The notes under the pieces were generated by a model that saw only the letters and a program-made list of their open reading frames with translations, did not search any database and was not told the origin of the DNA. From positions 124,001 through 188,000 of the forward strand of contig NZ_JAPQNS010000005.1 in NCBI RefSeq assembly GCF_028867935.1: a stretch of DNA of 64,000 nt, written 5' to 3'. The stretch comes from Flavobacterium sp. SUN052. Lineage in GTDB: Bacteria; Bacteroidota; Bacteroidia; Flavobacteriales; Flavobacteriaceae. This document shows positions 49,462 through 58,978 of the stretch, one piece after another. How positions within the stretch are numbered: position 1 is the first letter of the stretch; every line of letters begins with the position of its first letter. The position numbers were made by a program, and so were the translations under genes.

Positions 49462-50516
49462 AGCTTCTTCTTCGTACGCTCGTTCAACCCTACTATGCCC
49501 GCAATGCCGGGTTTCTTGGCGTAATCGTTTATCTGGCATTCGGGTTTATGCGTCCCATGGACCATCATGCCCTAATCGCAGCCATTATGACCTCGCCCTT
49601 TATGTTGGCAATTACGACTGGTCTGTGGGCATTGTATACGCTCCGGGCAACCATCTTCGTACGCCAATTACTCAACGAACCACCCCAGCGGTTCCTATTC
49701 TCGGCTCGTTTGTTATCGGTTCAGGCACGTTGGACAGGCTGGTTACTGGTGGCGATCATGCTCCTGATACCGGTAGAAGCGTATGCTGGTTGGATGGTTC
49801 AGCGTGGTGTTTTTCACCAAACCTGGGCAGCAAACTGGGTAGTTATCGGAGTAGTTATCACGTTGATAGTGAGTAGTGCCGGTAGTATCGATCACCGCAT
49901 TCGGCATCCGTATCCGATGCAAACTATTCGCTTGCCGCGACCCAACTGGGTCATTCCTTATCAGCTTTTTTACCCCGGTTTTTTACTGCGCCATCGACCA
50001 GTGGCTCTGGTACTAACCAAAGCAGCCTCTCTGGGCATATTAGTTGGTGTGTGTCGCCTATACCCAACCGACGAGTACGATGAACGGCTTTTGCTCATTG
50101 GACTCATGTTGAGCCTTGTGGCTCATGCACCCATCTGTCGCACGTTTTTCGAGTTTGAAACAACCTGGCTGCGCGTGCTACCTAACCTGCCATTGTCGCG
50201 GTCTAGTCGGTTTTCCCGGTATGCATTAACGTATGGCTTGCTGTGGCTACCCGAACTACCTGTGATGCTACAAAACAAACCTCAGACTGTCGATGTAGTC
50301 TATTTATTACTGCTGTGGCTAACAGGATGGGGTTGGCTCATGCTATTCCATACGCGCTTATACCGGCTCAACTGGAATGCCGACCGCTGGCAGCAACAAC
50401 TGCTGTTTGGCTTTATCACGGGTCTCTTGCTGATCATGTTTGGTTTTCCGGCAGGTGCCTGGCTGTTGCTGGGCTGGTTGGGAGCTGGCTGGTTTTGGGT
50501 ACGTAATAGCCATTAA
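49458..50516 (+). CDS. Multi-pass membrane protein, partner of the ABC ATPase
   Basis: A 352-residue protein with roughly eight to ten hydrophobic segments, rich in Trp and Leu (LGLL-type stretches such as LLLWLTGWGWLMLFH and LLLGWLGAGWFWV). I do not recognise a named family. Translational coupling with the ATPase makes it the permease of a two-gene ABC system. The cargo is unknown. A conserved hairpin pair follows its end. Confidence 0.78.
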   Translation: MKLLLRTLVQPYYARNAGFLGVIVYLAFGFMRPMDHHALIAAIMTSPFMLAITTGLWALYTLRATIFVRQLLNEPPQRFLFSARLLSVQARWTGWLLVAIMLLIPVEAYAGWMVQRGVFHQTWAANWVVIGVVITLIVSSAGSIDHRIRHPYPMQTIRLPRPNWVIPYQLFYPGFLLRHRPVALVLTKAASLGILVGVCRLYPTDEYDERLLLIGLMLSLVAHAPICRTFFEFETTWLRVLPNLPLSRSSRFSRYALTYGLLWLPELPVMLQNKPQTVDVVYLLLLWLTGWGWLMLFHTRLYRLNWNADRWQQQLLFGFITGLLLIMFGFPAGAWLLLGWLGAGWFWVRNSH

Positions 50517-50520
50517 CAAA

Positions 50521-50609
50521 ACTGGCTCAGACCACACGATACGTATGATTTGAGCCAGTACTACTTGGAAACTTGTTGTATCACAAATCAAAGTCTGGTG
50601 ATACAAGTT
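50521..50609. terminator. Two hairpins between convergent genes
   Basis: ACTGGCTCA (50521-50529) pairs with TGAGCCAGT (50551-50559). TTGTATCAC (50576-50584) pairs with GTGATACAA (50598-50606), with flanking AACTTG/GTT adding pairs around a three-base bulge. They sit between the ABC permease stop and the stop of the minus-strand TonB receptor and may act as terminators from each side. Confidence 0.55.
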
Positions 50610-50616
50610 GGTTTAT

Positions 50617-53184
50617 TTAAAAAGAGTAGCGCAGGGTTACGCCGTACGTTCTAGGATCACCCAGCACAGCTGCATACTGCCCCGCATTCCCAGCCGCCGG
50701 TAACAGCTGCTCGAAATAATCTTTGTTTGTCAAATTACGGGACCACACCAAGATCGACACACCATTGGAGGCCCGAAATCCAGCCCTGGCGTTAAGCAGC
50801 GTGTAACCGTCGATATTCAGATAAGCGGATGGTGACGCGCTCGACGAGAACGAAGAGCGATAGTATGTGTCGAGCGCAAAGAAGTACCGTCCGCTTTGGC
50901 TGAATAACCGGCCGGAACCAGATACTTCGCCCCCCAGCGAGCCAGCCCACTTGGAAATGCCTGGCAAATTGCCCCCTGAAATATCTTTAAACGCTGATTC
51001 TCCACCTGTTTCTTCAAGTGGAACGGGTGCATTCTTAAAGGAAACATACTTACCATCCGTGTAGGAGAGCGCGCCGTTGAACGTGAAATTGTTGCTAATT
51101 CTGAGGTTTCCGTCGAGCTCAACACCAGTTACCCGTACTTTCTCCGCATTGGCCAGATACCCCCTGTTCACGCCCACTTCAGCCGTCTGAACCTGCGTTT
51201 GATAATCTCTGATGTCTGTATTATACACCGTGATGTTAAACGTAGAGATCGGCGTTGGCTTTGTTTTTACGCCAACCTCGTAGTGGGTAACGTATTCTGG
51301 TTTCACCCGCGCTAAGTCAATCAAAACGGCACCATTAGCAGTTGGAAGCCCTCCCAGGTTAACACCAACCGGCTTGTAGCTGTTCGCGTACGTTCCATAG
51401 GCATTGAATTGCTTACTGGCTCGGTAAGCAAGGGTTAACTGACCCGATAAATTGTTTTCTTCGACACCAAATGCGAATGCTTGATTGGTATAAACGCCAT
51501 TTTTCAGCGCGAGCAGGGCCGGATCGGTCGTTTGCAGGCCCCCGTAGGTTTCACGCTTATAATCTACATCCTTCTTGTCGTAGTTGAATCGGAGTCCAGG
51601 CAGCAAATGCCATTTTTCGGTAATGGCCCAGTCTATTTGACCGAACACTGCCCCACCCAGGGTTTTTAACCGCGATGTTGTCTTTGTTCCGAACCCATCA
51701 AACAGACCCGGTGTTTTCCACAACGCACTAGTCGAACTTTGCGAAAACCGCCATTGTGCCGATCCTGATTCCTCGGTCTGAACGGGATCTGATTTTAGAT
51801 CCTGGTCGATCAGGAATACCCCTACAACACCACTCAACCGTGACGAGAACTGGCCGGCGTAGCGAATCTCCTGCGTCCATTGCTGGTGCCGCGAATTCCC
51901 CTGCGATTTGGTCAATACGGGCAGACCTGTGAAATCCCGGTCGTTAGAGGGGTCCCAAATCCAGTAACGCCAGGCCGTGGTCGATGTCAGCTTGCCACCA
52001 CCTATCGTGGCATCAACATTGACCGAAACACCGCCAAAATCATTGTTTGATCGCCATGGCGTATCAGCGTCAGTTACTCGGTCAAATGGATTCGTGCTTG
52101 GAAGTTTATAGCCCAGATCGGCAATGATGTTGTTGAACTGACGGTAAGCAGCCCGCTTTGTCGTAACTACTCCGGCTACCACTGTCGCATACCCATCGGG
52201 TCGTTGACGGGCGTTGTCACCCGCTACAGTAATCGAGACTTTCTCCGATGGTGTATAAAGCAATTGAGCTCTATACCCTACGTTGTTCAACGTATTGGTT
52301 GGTTTCAGGGTCTTAAGGTTGTAAATAGTGCCGTCTCGCTGTGTACCCGAGAACGAGACCCGAGCGGCCAATTTTTTGCTCAAAGGACCAGTTACAGACG
52401 CCTTTGCCTGTATGTAATTCAGATTTCCGAAGCTTGTTTCGAAACTGGCACCCGGCTGAAAGCTTGGAGCACGTGTGGTGATGTTAAAAGCCCCGGCCGT
52501 TGTGTTTTTTCCAAAAAGTGTTCCCTGTGGCCCCCGAAGAACTTCCACTTGCTCAATATCGACAAAATCAAGCGCTGTGGCTGCCGGGCGGGCGTAGTAA
52601 ACGCCGTCGACGTAAAACCCAACTCCCGGGTCTATACCGTCGTTGGTTAACCCAAAGCTTGAACCCAGCCCACGAATGTTGAGCGTGGTGTTACGGGCAT
52701 TAGATGCATAGAGCTGCACACTGGGAACCAGTTCTTTCAGGCGGTTTACGTTAAAAGCACCGGCATCTTCAGCGCGAACGCCACTCACCACTGCAATCGG
52801 AATGGGAACATCCTGTGCCGACTCCTGACGGCGTCGGGAGGTGATCACTACGTCTTCCAACTGATTCTCCCCATCTTCCAGCTTAATTTCAACGTTATCT
52901 TCATTGATTAAAACTTCCGTTTTCTTGTAGCCAACGAAAGAGACAATAACCGTAAAGGGGAGTTTTTGTCCCGTTAATAAGGTGAACTGTCCATTCTCGT
53001 TCGTGGCAGCTCCGTTTGTGGTTCCTTTAATGGAAACAGTTGCACCAACCAAATTCTTACTGGTACGTGAATCGATTACTTTTCCTGATACTGTCGCATT
53101 GATGACCGGTGTATTCTGTGCTGATGTGAACAAAGGGATAAGAATTACTCCCATCCAAAACATTGATTTTAAACCTGGCTTCAT
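50617..53184 (-). CDS. TonB-dependent receptor with carboxypeptidase-like N-terminal domain
   Basis: An 855-residue outer-membrane receptor. The signal peptide ends at TSAQ (about 23). A carboxypeptidase-D-like domain (VSGKVIDSRTSKNLVGATVS, NENGQFTL) precedes the TonB box (LEDVVITSRRRQES), the plug (LKELVPSVQLY, TTLNIRGLGSSFG, VEVLRGPQGTLFGKNTTAGA) and a barrel ending YGVTLRYSF. The plug and barrel resemble receptors of the proteobacterial style (siderophore/vitamin or small aromatic substrates) more than SusC. It has no SusD neighbour. Confidence 0.92.
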   Translation of the reverse strand: MKPGLKSMFWMGVILIPLFTSAQNTPVINATVSGKVIDSRTSKNLVGATVSIKGTTNGAATNENGQFTLLTGQKLPFTVIVSFVGYKKTEVLINEDNVEIKLEDGENQLEDVVITSRRRQESAQDVPIPIAVVSGVRAEDAGAFNVNRLKELVPSVQLYASNARNTTLNIRGLGSSFGLTNDGIDPGVGFYVDGVYYARPAATALDFVDIEQVEVLRGPQGTLFGKNTTAGAFNITTRAPSFQPGASFETSFGNLNYIQAKASVTGPLSKKLAARVSFSGTQRDGTIYNLKTLKPTNTLNNVGYRAQLLYTPSEKVSITVAGDNARQRPDGYATVVAGVVTTKRAAYRQFNNIIADLGYKLPSTNPFDRVTDADTPWRSNNDFGGVSVNVDATIGGGKLTSTTAWRYWIWDPSNDRDFTGLPVLTKSQGNSRHQQWTQEIRYAGQFSSRLSGVVGVFLIDQDLKSDPVQTEESGSAQWRFSQSSTSALWKTPGLFDGFGTKTTSRLKTLGGAVFGQIDWAITEKWHLLPGLRFNYDKKDVDYKRETYGGLQTTDPALLALKNGVYTNQAFAFGVEENNLSGQLTLAYRASKQFNAYGTYANSYKPVGVNLGGLPTANGAVLIDLARVKPEYVTHYEVGVKTKPTPISTFNITVYNTDIRDYQTQVQTAEVGVNRGYLANAEKVRVTGVELDGNLRISNNFTFNGALSYTDGKYVSFKNAPVPLEETGGESAFKDISGGNLPGISKWAGSLGGEVSGSGRLFSQSGRYFFALDTYYRSSFSSSASPSAYLNIDGYTLLNARAGFRASNGVSILVWSRNLTNKDYFEQLLPAAGNAGQYAAVLGDPRTYGVTLRYSF

Positions 53185-53531
53185 TACTGAGTATGATTGA
53201 TTTGCAGTGAATTTTGAATTCTCCCTATTCTCCCGGTTATAGATAGACTATTAGTACTTATAATCTATTGATTTGGTAGAATTTACAAAGGAAGTTCTAT
53301 CCTGTTCACAGTTGCAAGCTTACTCACAAGGTTTTATAAAGTTTTTGCAAAATTCTTGAAGAACTGTCAGTCGTTCGTGGAATTATCATATTCAGTGGTA
53401 ATTGGCGCGTCATGAAGCAGATTGTACTTTTTTTCGCCTAATCCCTTTCTCTAGGCGTTGCGCCTGCACAAGTATCAAAAGTAGCTGCATGTTTACGTAT
53501 CGCACGCTGGATTTGAGGAAGTAGTGTTGCT
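53185..53531. other. AT-rich intergenic stretch
   Basis: No gene, and no clean TAnnTTTG box on the minus strand, is seen. It should contain the promoter of the minus-strand TonB receptor and the end of the hydrolase transcript; I cannot place either. Confidence 0.4.
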
Positions 53532-54491
53532 CTAATTATCCAAAAATGCCCGTACAATTCGTACGGTCTCTCTTGGCAATTCCTCCATCGGAACATGGCC
53601 GACATTTGGAATTACGACGAGTGTATCGTTTGGTAAATCGCGGTGGAACCGATTGGCATTGTCGACCGGGATCAAATAATCAGTAGCGCCCCAGAGGATA
53701 AGGGTGCGTTGGCGGATGGTCGGGATTTTAAGATAGGTAGAATCGGTCGTTGACGTGACCATCCGACTAACGAATGCTTTTCGGTTACCCTCGCGCAGGG
53801 CCATATCCATGTACTGGTCAACGAGAGCATCGGTCACGCGACTATCGTCAGCATACACATTGCGAATGCTTTGTTCTATCAAAGACCGGGGAGTTATGTT
53901 AGTCAATAAGTCCTTCAGAACTGGTACCCTGGCCAGACGAAAGGCAATCGGAACGCTTTTGGACTGTAACGGATACCCCGCAGCGTCAATCAAAATCAGG
54001 TTTCGCACTTTATCGGGATAGTCGAGTGCGTATCGCCATGCTACGCCACCACCCAGTGAATTGCCGCCCAGATCACAATGAGATACACCAAGTTTGGTCA
54101 AAAACTCATTTAGGAACCGGGTATAGTAATCTCCAGAGTAGTTGTTGTCTCGGTTTGGACCCGTAAGGCCATACGCCGGTAGGTCGAGACGGATAATGCG
54201 GTGACCAGGGTGGTTACTGGCGCTGTCTTTGGTAAGGTTGTTGACCCAGGCATCCCAGGTGAGGAGGGATGCTCCCGTTCCGTGCAACAGCACCAGTGGA
54301 ATGGAATCAGTTTGAGGCCCCTCGTCGCGGTAATGCACCGACATCCCATCGACGTTTATAAAGCGCGATGCCGCATTAGCGTATTTGTTTTTGAGGGTCT
54401 CTACCGGAATATCAGCTCGATAGTTTGCACCAATAAGAGCAGTTATAACGCCCAGAATAACAAGAATAGCCCAGCGTAAAATTCGTTTCAT
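53532..54491 (-). CDS. Membrane-anchored alpha/beta hydrolase
   Basis: A 319-residue enzyme with an N-terminal hydrophobic segment (ILRWAILVILGVITALIGAN) as anchor or signal. It has the oxyanion-hole LVLLHGTGAS, nucleophile elbow LGGNSLGGG with the catalytic serine, acid in LILWGATDYLIP and histidine in VIPNVGHVPMEE, so the triad is complete. Relatives include esterases and C-C bond hydrolases; the substrate is not evident. It is a single gene on the minus strand. Confidence 0.88.
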   Translation of the reverse strand: MKRILRWAILVILGVITALIGANYRADIPVETLKNKYANAASRFINVDGMSVHYRDEGPQTDSIPLVLLHGTGASLLTWDAWVNNLTKDSASNHPGHRIIRLDLPAYGLTGPNRDNNYSGDYYTRFLNEFLTKLGVSHCDLGGNSLGGGVAWRYALDYPDKVRNLILIDAAGYPLQSKSVPIAFRLARVPVLKDLLTNITPRSLIEQSIRNVYADDSRVTDALVDQYMDMALREGNRKAFVSRMVTSTTDSTYLKIPTIRQRTLILWGATDYLIPVDNANRFHRDLPNDTLVVIPNVGHVPMEELPRETVRIVRAFLDN

Positions 54492-54540
54492 CCGGCTATG
54501 TTAGCGAAAAAGCGGACAAGTGAAAACATAGGATGACATA

Positions 54541-54605
54541 CAAGAGCGCAGAGTCATAAAAGTTTGGCAAGCAAGCCATTAAAACTAGTTTAACTCTGCG
54601 CCTTG
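54541..54605. repeat. Inverted repeat of the GCGCAGAGT type
   Basis: CAAGAGCGCAGAGT (54541-54554) pairs with ACTCTGCGCCTTG (54593-54605) with one bulged base. It lies between the minus-strand hydrolase and 2H phosphoesterase genes. It is another gene-boundary hairpin, unrelated in sequence to the others. Confidence 0.55.
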
Positions 54606-54617
54606 TGTCACCTTACA

Positions 54618-55172
54618 CTAGTTTCCCAGTGACCATTCTTCGCTTATTTCCCAAGTCTTGCCGTTGTGCTTAAATAGCGCCAGATTGCTGGCTGCGAACG
54701 TACGTTCGTAGGTTTGCTCCGAAAAATAAGCCCAGGCCTCGGGGAAAGTTGGGCGCTTCAAATCTTTGAACGCCACCGTTATGTGTGGATGAAAGGGTTG
54801 ATACTCCGGCACAACCCCTAAATAATAATGAGCATACAGCTCAAGGTCTTTCTGTACGATGTTGAGTTCTGGATTTGGAACTACATCAACAAAAATAACT
54901 TTCTGGTCAAATTTGTTGAACCCCTTCAGGTTGACCTCAATGGGTTTGTGCTCACTGGCAAAATCTGCCATAGCCGAAAAATTGGTTCTGGCACTTCGGA
55001 AAGGCGGTATTAGCGTAATGTGCGGGGCCGATGTAAGCGCATGGCCCGTCTTGAACTGATCTAATGCCTGTTGTTTAAAAGCCGTTATTTCCTGTTGAAT
55101 GGTATCTGGCGGAAGCAGCCCTATAAAGTAAAGTTGCTCGGCTTTTGCCTGTTTCCGTGGTTGTTTCTTCAT
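54618..55172 (-). CDS. 2'-5' RNA ligase/2H phosphoesterase family protein
   Basis: A 184-residue cytoplasmic protein with the two HxT motifs that define 2H phosphoesterases: PHITLIPPF and HPHITVAFKD. Family members hydrolyse or form 2'-5' or cyclic phosphodiesters in RNA or nucleotides. Length is normal. The biological substrate in this lineage is not known. Confidence 0.85.
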   Translation of the reverse strand: MKKQPRKQAKAEQLYFIGLLPPDTIQQEITAFKQQALDQFKTGHALTSAPHITLIPPFRSARTNFSAMADFASEHKPIEVNLKGFNKFDQKVIFVDVVPNPELNIVQKDLELYAHYYLGVVPEYQPFHPHITVAFKDLKRPTFPEAWAYFSEQTYERTFAASNLALFKHNGKTWEISEEWSLGN

Positions 55173-55285
55173 ATCTCACAAATCTATCTCCTCAAAAAGC
55201 GTAACTGGATAACTAGGGTTTGGTTTACTGGGCATTTACTTATAGTGAGGAAACGATCCCGAGTATCCAACCCTAGCACTTGTTA

Positions 55286-55729
55286 TTAAACGCGCTCCGC
55301 AACCATCCATTTGATTGTTACGTCCTGAATTAAATCAGGGTGCAGGCTAATCGCTACGGGGCATGTATGGGCAATTTTTTCTAAACGAATGCGGGTCGGT
55401 TCATCGGGCATTACGGGGTTGCCGTCTTGTTCGGCACGTAATGTCAGATCGACTATAATTCGGGCAATCTTGCGGGGGGGCTCGCTGCTCATTACTTTGG
55501 TGATGTCCATTTCGCTCCCGTTTAGTTCGAGGCCATCGCGTCGGGCAAAAATGGCCATTGTAGTCAAAATGCAGGTTCCAAGTGCATTAGCCACCAAGTC
55601 GGTTGGTGAGAAAGCCTCGCCACGGCCCTGGTTGTCGGTAGGAGCATCGGTATTTATGTGCGTGCCAGATTGGAGGTGGGTGCAGTCGGATCGTAGTCCG
55701 CCCAGGTAGTCAACGTGAATTGTAGCCAT
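55286..55729 (-). CDS. OsmC family peroxide-reducing protein
   Basis: A 147-residue protein with the two conserved cysteines of the OsmC/Ohr fold: LGTCILTTM and AHTCPVAISLHPD. FSPTDLVANALGTC is the typical first motif. Members reduce organic or hydrogen peroxides with a thiol cofactor. Which branch this one belongs to cannot be fixed by eye. Confidence 0.9.
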   Translation of the reverse strand: MATIHVDYLGGLRSDCTHLQSGTHINTDAPTDNQGRGEAFSPTDLVANALGTCILTTMAIFARRDGLELNGSEMDITKVMSSEPPRKIARIIVDLTLRAEQDGNPVMPDEPTRIRLEKIAHTCPVAISLHPDLIQDVTIKWMVAERV

Positions 55730-55847
55730 AGTCTATTTGGTAAATGCCCAAACATAAATCATGCAATACCGTTAACCTAAAAACGGGCTGATATTTTATT
55801 GTAAATTGCCCTTTTATGCCTATTTTTAGTTTTTGAAATACACGGTC

Positions 55848-56627
55848 ATGCGAAGTATATACAAAATTTTGGGCGTTGGTATGATTACATCGGTACTAGC
55901 TGTTGGTACAAGTCATGCCCAGCTGAAGTCGACTGCTGATACCGAAGATGACGACTACCAGTCGGTCACAACGTTTGGCGTGACTACCAATACCAATTCC
56001 GGCCTTTTGGGTGGGTTTGTATTTCGACAAAGCAAGCGGTTGCCTGGTACTTTTCTGGGGCGGCCTCAGTATCGTTATTTTGCTGTTGAAGCTGTTAATG
56101 TTAAGCATCCAAAGGAGGTGCAACAGTCGGTTAATTTCAGCGGGTCACGCTTTACTTACGGTAAAGAAAACTACCTGTTTGTTGTCAGACCGCAATATGG
56201 ACGTGAAATATCCCTGTTTCAGCGCAACGCCGATGAAGGTATATCAATCAACGCCGTGTTGGCCGCTGGTCCATCGCTGGGGATCGTAAAGCCTTATTAT
56301 GTCGAAGTAAATGAAGGCAATAACCGCACCCGTATCGTGCCGGCATCTAGTCTGAATGGTACGGCTGGTCAGCCAGGAACGGGCGCTCAACCAACGGGTT
56401 CGGGAGGATTTTTCCGGGGATTCGGCGAATCGAAATTTACGGTTGGCGCCAATGTAAAAGCAGCTCTTAATTTTGAGTTGAGTGCTTTCCGCAACAATAC
56501 AACGGGGCTTGAAATCGGTTTTCTGGCTGAATTGTTCCCCCAGCAAATTACAATTATGACGGGAGCCGACAAACGGGCATTTTATTCGTCAGGATATATC
56601 ACCCTGTTTTTTGGGTCGAAAAAATAA
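55848..56627 (+). CDS. Probable outer-membrane beta-barrel protein of unknown function
   Basis: A 259-residue exported protein; the signal peptide ends at SHAQ (about 24). The rest has alternating patterns and aromatic strand ends (YRYFAVEAVNVKH, YLFVVRPQYGREISLF, YITLFFGSKK), as in small outer-membrane barrels. A Gly/Pro/Thr-rich loop (AGQPGTGAQPTGSGG) divides it. The open frame starts with TTG 55833; ATG 55848 is preferred. It stands alone upstream of lipA. Confidence 0.7.
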   Translation: MRSIYKILGVGMITSVLAVGTSHAQLKSTADTEDDDYQSVTTFGVTTNTNSGLLGGFVFRQSKRLPGTFLGRPQYRYFAVEAVNVKHPKEVQQSVNFSGSRFTYGKENYLFVVRPQYGREISLFQRNADEGISINAVLAAGPSLGIVKPYYVEVNEGNNRTRIVPASSLNGTAGQPGTGAQPTGSGGFFRGFGESKFTVGANVKAALNFELSAFRNNTTGLEIGFLAELFPQQITIMTGADKRAFYSSGYITLFFGSKK

Positions 56628-56750
56628 GATTACGGTAAACTTAGCGAACGGGAGCGGGGCCTTAGGACTCCGCTTTTTTGTTAAAGAACGGTGCTTGCCT
56701 ACTTGAAGATATATGGATGCAGTAATCCATCTAGAAAGAACTTTAGCCCG

Positions 56751-56758
56751 TAGATTTG
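56751..56758 (+). promoter_or_regulatory. TAGATTTG box upstream of lipA
   Basis: It matches the TAnnTTTG -7 consensus 35 bases before the lipA ATG. No good -33 TTG is seen, so support is limited. Confidence 0.35.
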
Positions 56759-56792
56759 CATTTTGTAAGAAACAGAAGAACGAGGTAGCGCC

Positions 56793-57686
56793 ATGATCGA
56801 ATTACCGGTTATCCCATCCACCGAACAACGTAACCGCTTGAACGGGCAAAAACGGCCTGACTGGCTGCGAGTAAAGCTGCCCATTGGTCCCGAATACGCT
56901 AAAGTTCGTAAGTTAGTCGATACCTATAAACTGCATACCATTTGCGAATCAGGCAATTGCCCCAACATGGGCGAGTGCTGGGGAGCTGGTACGGCTACGT
57001 TTATGATTTTGGGCAATGTTTGTACCCGGAGCTGTTCGTTCTGCGCCGTAGCAACAGGTCGCCCAAACGGATATGATACCGATGAGCCCCGGCGCGTGGC
57101 CGAAGCCATCGTGCTGATGAAGGTGAAACACGCTGTAATAACCTCCGTAAATCGCGACGAACTGAAAGATCGCGGAGCCGAAATATGGTACCAGACGGTG
57201 CGGGCAGTGAAAGAAGCTTCACCGACAACGACTATAGAAACGCTGATTCCCGATGTGAAAAATAATTGGGATGCCTTGATCCACATGATTGAAGCGGGGC
57301 AGGAGGTGGTGTCGCACAATATGGAAACCGTTGAGCGCCTATACCGGCGCGTACGGCCACAAGCTCGGTACGAACGGAGCTTGGAACAAATCCGGCGTAC
57401 TAAAGAGTACGGCCAGCGGACAAAATCGGGTATTATGCTTGGTTTGGGCGAAACGACGGATGAGGTTCACAAGGCCATGGATGATCTGGCCGAAAACGGT
57501 CTGGATATTCTCACGTTGGGCCAATACCTGCAACCCACCAAAATGCACCACGAAGTAATCGACTGGATTACACCCGATCAGTTTGCACAGTACCGCGAGG
57601 AAGGCCTTCGGCGGGGCCTGAAATACGTGGAGTCAGGGCCGCTGGTGCGCTCTAGCTACCACGCTGAGCGGCATGTGCTGGTGTAA
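56793..57686 (+). CDS. lipA: Lipoyl synthase
   Basis: A 297-residue radical SAM enzyme. The auxiliary cluster cysteines are C51, C56 and C62 in [14 protein letters not shown]; the radical SAM cluster cysteines are C77, C81 and C84 in CTRSCSFC. The C-terminal RSSYHAE supplies the third conserved serine motif. It inserts two sulfurs into octanoyl groups on dehydrogenase subunits and the glycine cleavage H protein. Its stop overlaps the ATG of crtY by one base. Confidence 0.97.
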   Translation: MIELPVIPSTEQRNRLNGQKRPDWLRVKLPIGPEYAKVRKLVDTYKLHTICESGNCPNMGECWGAGTATFMILGNVCTRSCSFCAVATGRPNGYDTDEPRRVAEAIVLMKVKHAVITSVNRDELKDRGAEIWYQTVRAVKEASPTTTIETLIPDVKNNWDALIHMIEAGQEVVSHNMETVERLYRRVRPQARYERSLEQIRRTKEYGQRTKSGIMLGLGETTDEVHKAMDDLAENGLDILTLGQYLQPTKMHHEVIDWITPDQFAQYREEGLRRGLKYVESGPLVRSSYHAERHVLV

Positions 57687-58864
57687 TGAAAAAATACGAC
57701 TTCATCATTGCGGGTGGGGGAATGGCTGGGTTGAGTGTTGCTTATTACTTAACCCAGTCAACCCTGCGCGATCGCTCCATTCTGATTCTTGATCGGGAAC
57801 AAAAGAACCGTAACGACCGCACCTGGTGCTTTTGGGAGCGGGGCGAAGGCCCGTATGAGTCGGTTTTATTTCGTACCTGGAACCGCGTTGAGTTCTACGG
57901 TACTACCTTGTCGGGGTTGCTCAATATTGGCGACTACCGCTACAAGATGCTCAGAGGCATTGATTTTTACGCCTTTATGCACAAACACCTGGCTCAATTT
58001 CCAAACGTCGAAATTCGTCAGGCCACCGTCAACCGCATTAAAGACACCGTTCAGGGTGGGTTTGTTATTGCCGACGATGAACCGCTAATCGCCGACTACG
58101 TATTCGACAGTACGTTTGCGCTAACCCTCGACGAGCCAGAAAATCATAACCTGTTGCAACATTTTAAGGGCTGGGTTATTACAACAGAAAAGCCCTGTTT
58201 TGATATTACCCGTCCGCGCATGATGGATTTTCGGGTGGCGCAACACAACGACTGTCGGTTCCTGTATGTGTTGCCGTTCGATACCAAAACGGCGTTGATT
58301 GAATTTACGTTATTTAACAAAGAAATCTTGTCTGATGCTGAGTACGAAGAAGATCTTCGGCAGTACATCGACCAGCATTTGGATACAGGAACCTATCAGA
58401 TTGGCGAAACTGAATTTGGGGTAATTCCCATGTCCGACGTCCCTACGCAAGAGAATCCTTCAGACCATATCATTCGCATTGGAACGTCAGGCGGATACAC
58501 CAAAGCATCTACCGGCTACACATTCCAACGTACACAGAGCTACCTGCGCGATCTGGTAGCTAATCTGGCGAAAACCGGGCGACCGCACCGTCGGAAATCG
58601 TGGTTCAAAGGGCGGTTTAAATTGTACGACAGCATTTTTTTGAATGTACTGGAAAACAACCGTTACCCTGCTGACGATATGTTTACGCTTCTCTACGAGC
58701 ACAACACACCCGCCGAGGTTTTCAAGTTCTTGGATGAGGATACTACGTTTTTTGAGGAGCTACGGGTGATGTGGTCGATGCCCAAAGGCCCTTTTACGAT
58801 TGCTTTGTTTGATGTAATGCGTCGGAAGATATTCGGCGGATGGTCTATTTCCAAAGAGCAATAA
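57686..58864 (+). CDS. crtY: Lycopene beta-cyclase
   Basis: A 392-residue flavoprotein. An N-terminal dinucleotide-binding motif YDFIIAGGGMAGLSVAYYL, the cyclase segment NDRTWCFWE, and RIGTSGGYTKASTGYTFQRT are those of CrtY-type lycopene cyclases. It closes the beta-rings of carotenoids at the membrane. The TAATG overlap with lipA implies translational coupling. No other carotenoid gene is nearby, so it is separated from the rest of its pathway. Confidence 0.93.
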   Translation: MKKYDFIIAGGGMAGLSVAYYLTQSTLRDRSILILDREQKNRNDRTWCFWERGEGPYESVLFRTWNRVEFYGTTLSGLLNIGDYRYKMLRGIDFYAFMHKHLAQFPNVEIRQATVNRIKDTVQGGFVIADDEPLIADYVFDSTFALTLDEPENHNLLQHFKGWVITTEKPCFDITRPRMMDFRVAQHNDCRFLYVLPFDTKTALIEFTLFNKEILSDAEYEEDLRQYIDQHLDTGTYQIGETEFGVIPMSDVPTQENPSDHIIRIGTSGGYTKASTGYTFQRTQSYLRDLVANLAKTGRPHRRKSWFKGRFKLYDSIFLNVLENNRYPADDMFTLLYEHNTPAEVFKFLDEDTTFFEELRVMWSMPKGPFTIALFDVMRRKIFGGWSISKEQ

Positions 58865-58915
58865 TAGGGTTACGGTCAACCCAATAATAAACTTGTCGGG
58901 CACTGCTTCGAAGAC

Positions 58916-58949
58916 TTTGCTGGTTTCAACTCATAAAACCTTATTTTTG
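58916..58949 (+). promoter_or_regulatory. Promoter of metK
   Basis: TATTTTTG at 58942-58949 matches the -7 box, 29 bases before the ATG. TTTG at 58916-58919 lies 22 bases upstream, slightly long for a -33 element. Confidence 0.5.
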
Positions 58950-58978
58950 TAGATTGAAACCAAGTTTAAACCGATACT

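Noticed and set aside
52204-52650. Plus-strand frame of 148 codons inside the minus-strand TonB receptor
   Set aside because: It lies opposite the conserved plug domain, and its translation is Cys/Arg-rich and unlike any protein.
58865-58978. SAM riboswitch upstream of metK
   Set aside because: No conserved riboswitch core or terminator pairing is visible; only a promoter box is supported.
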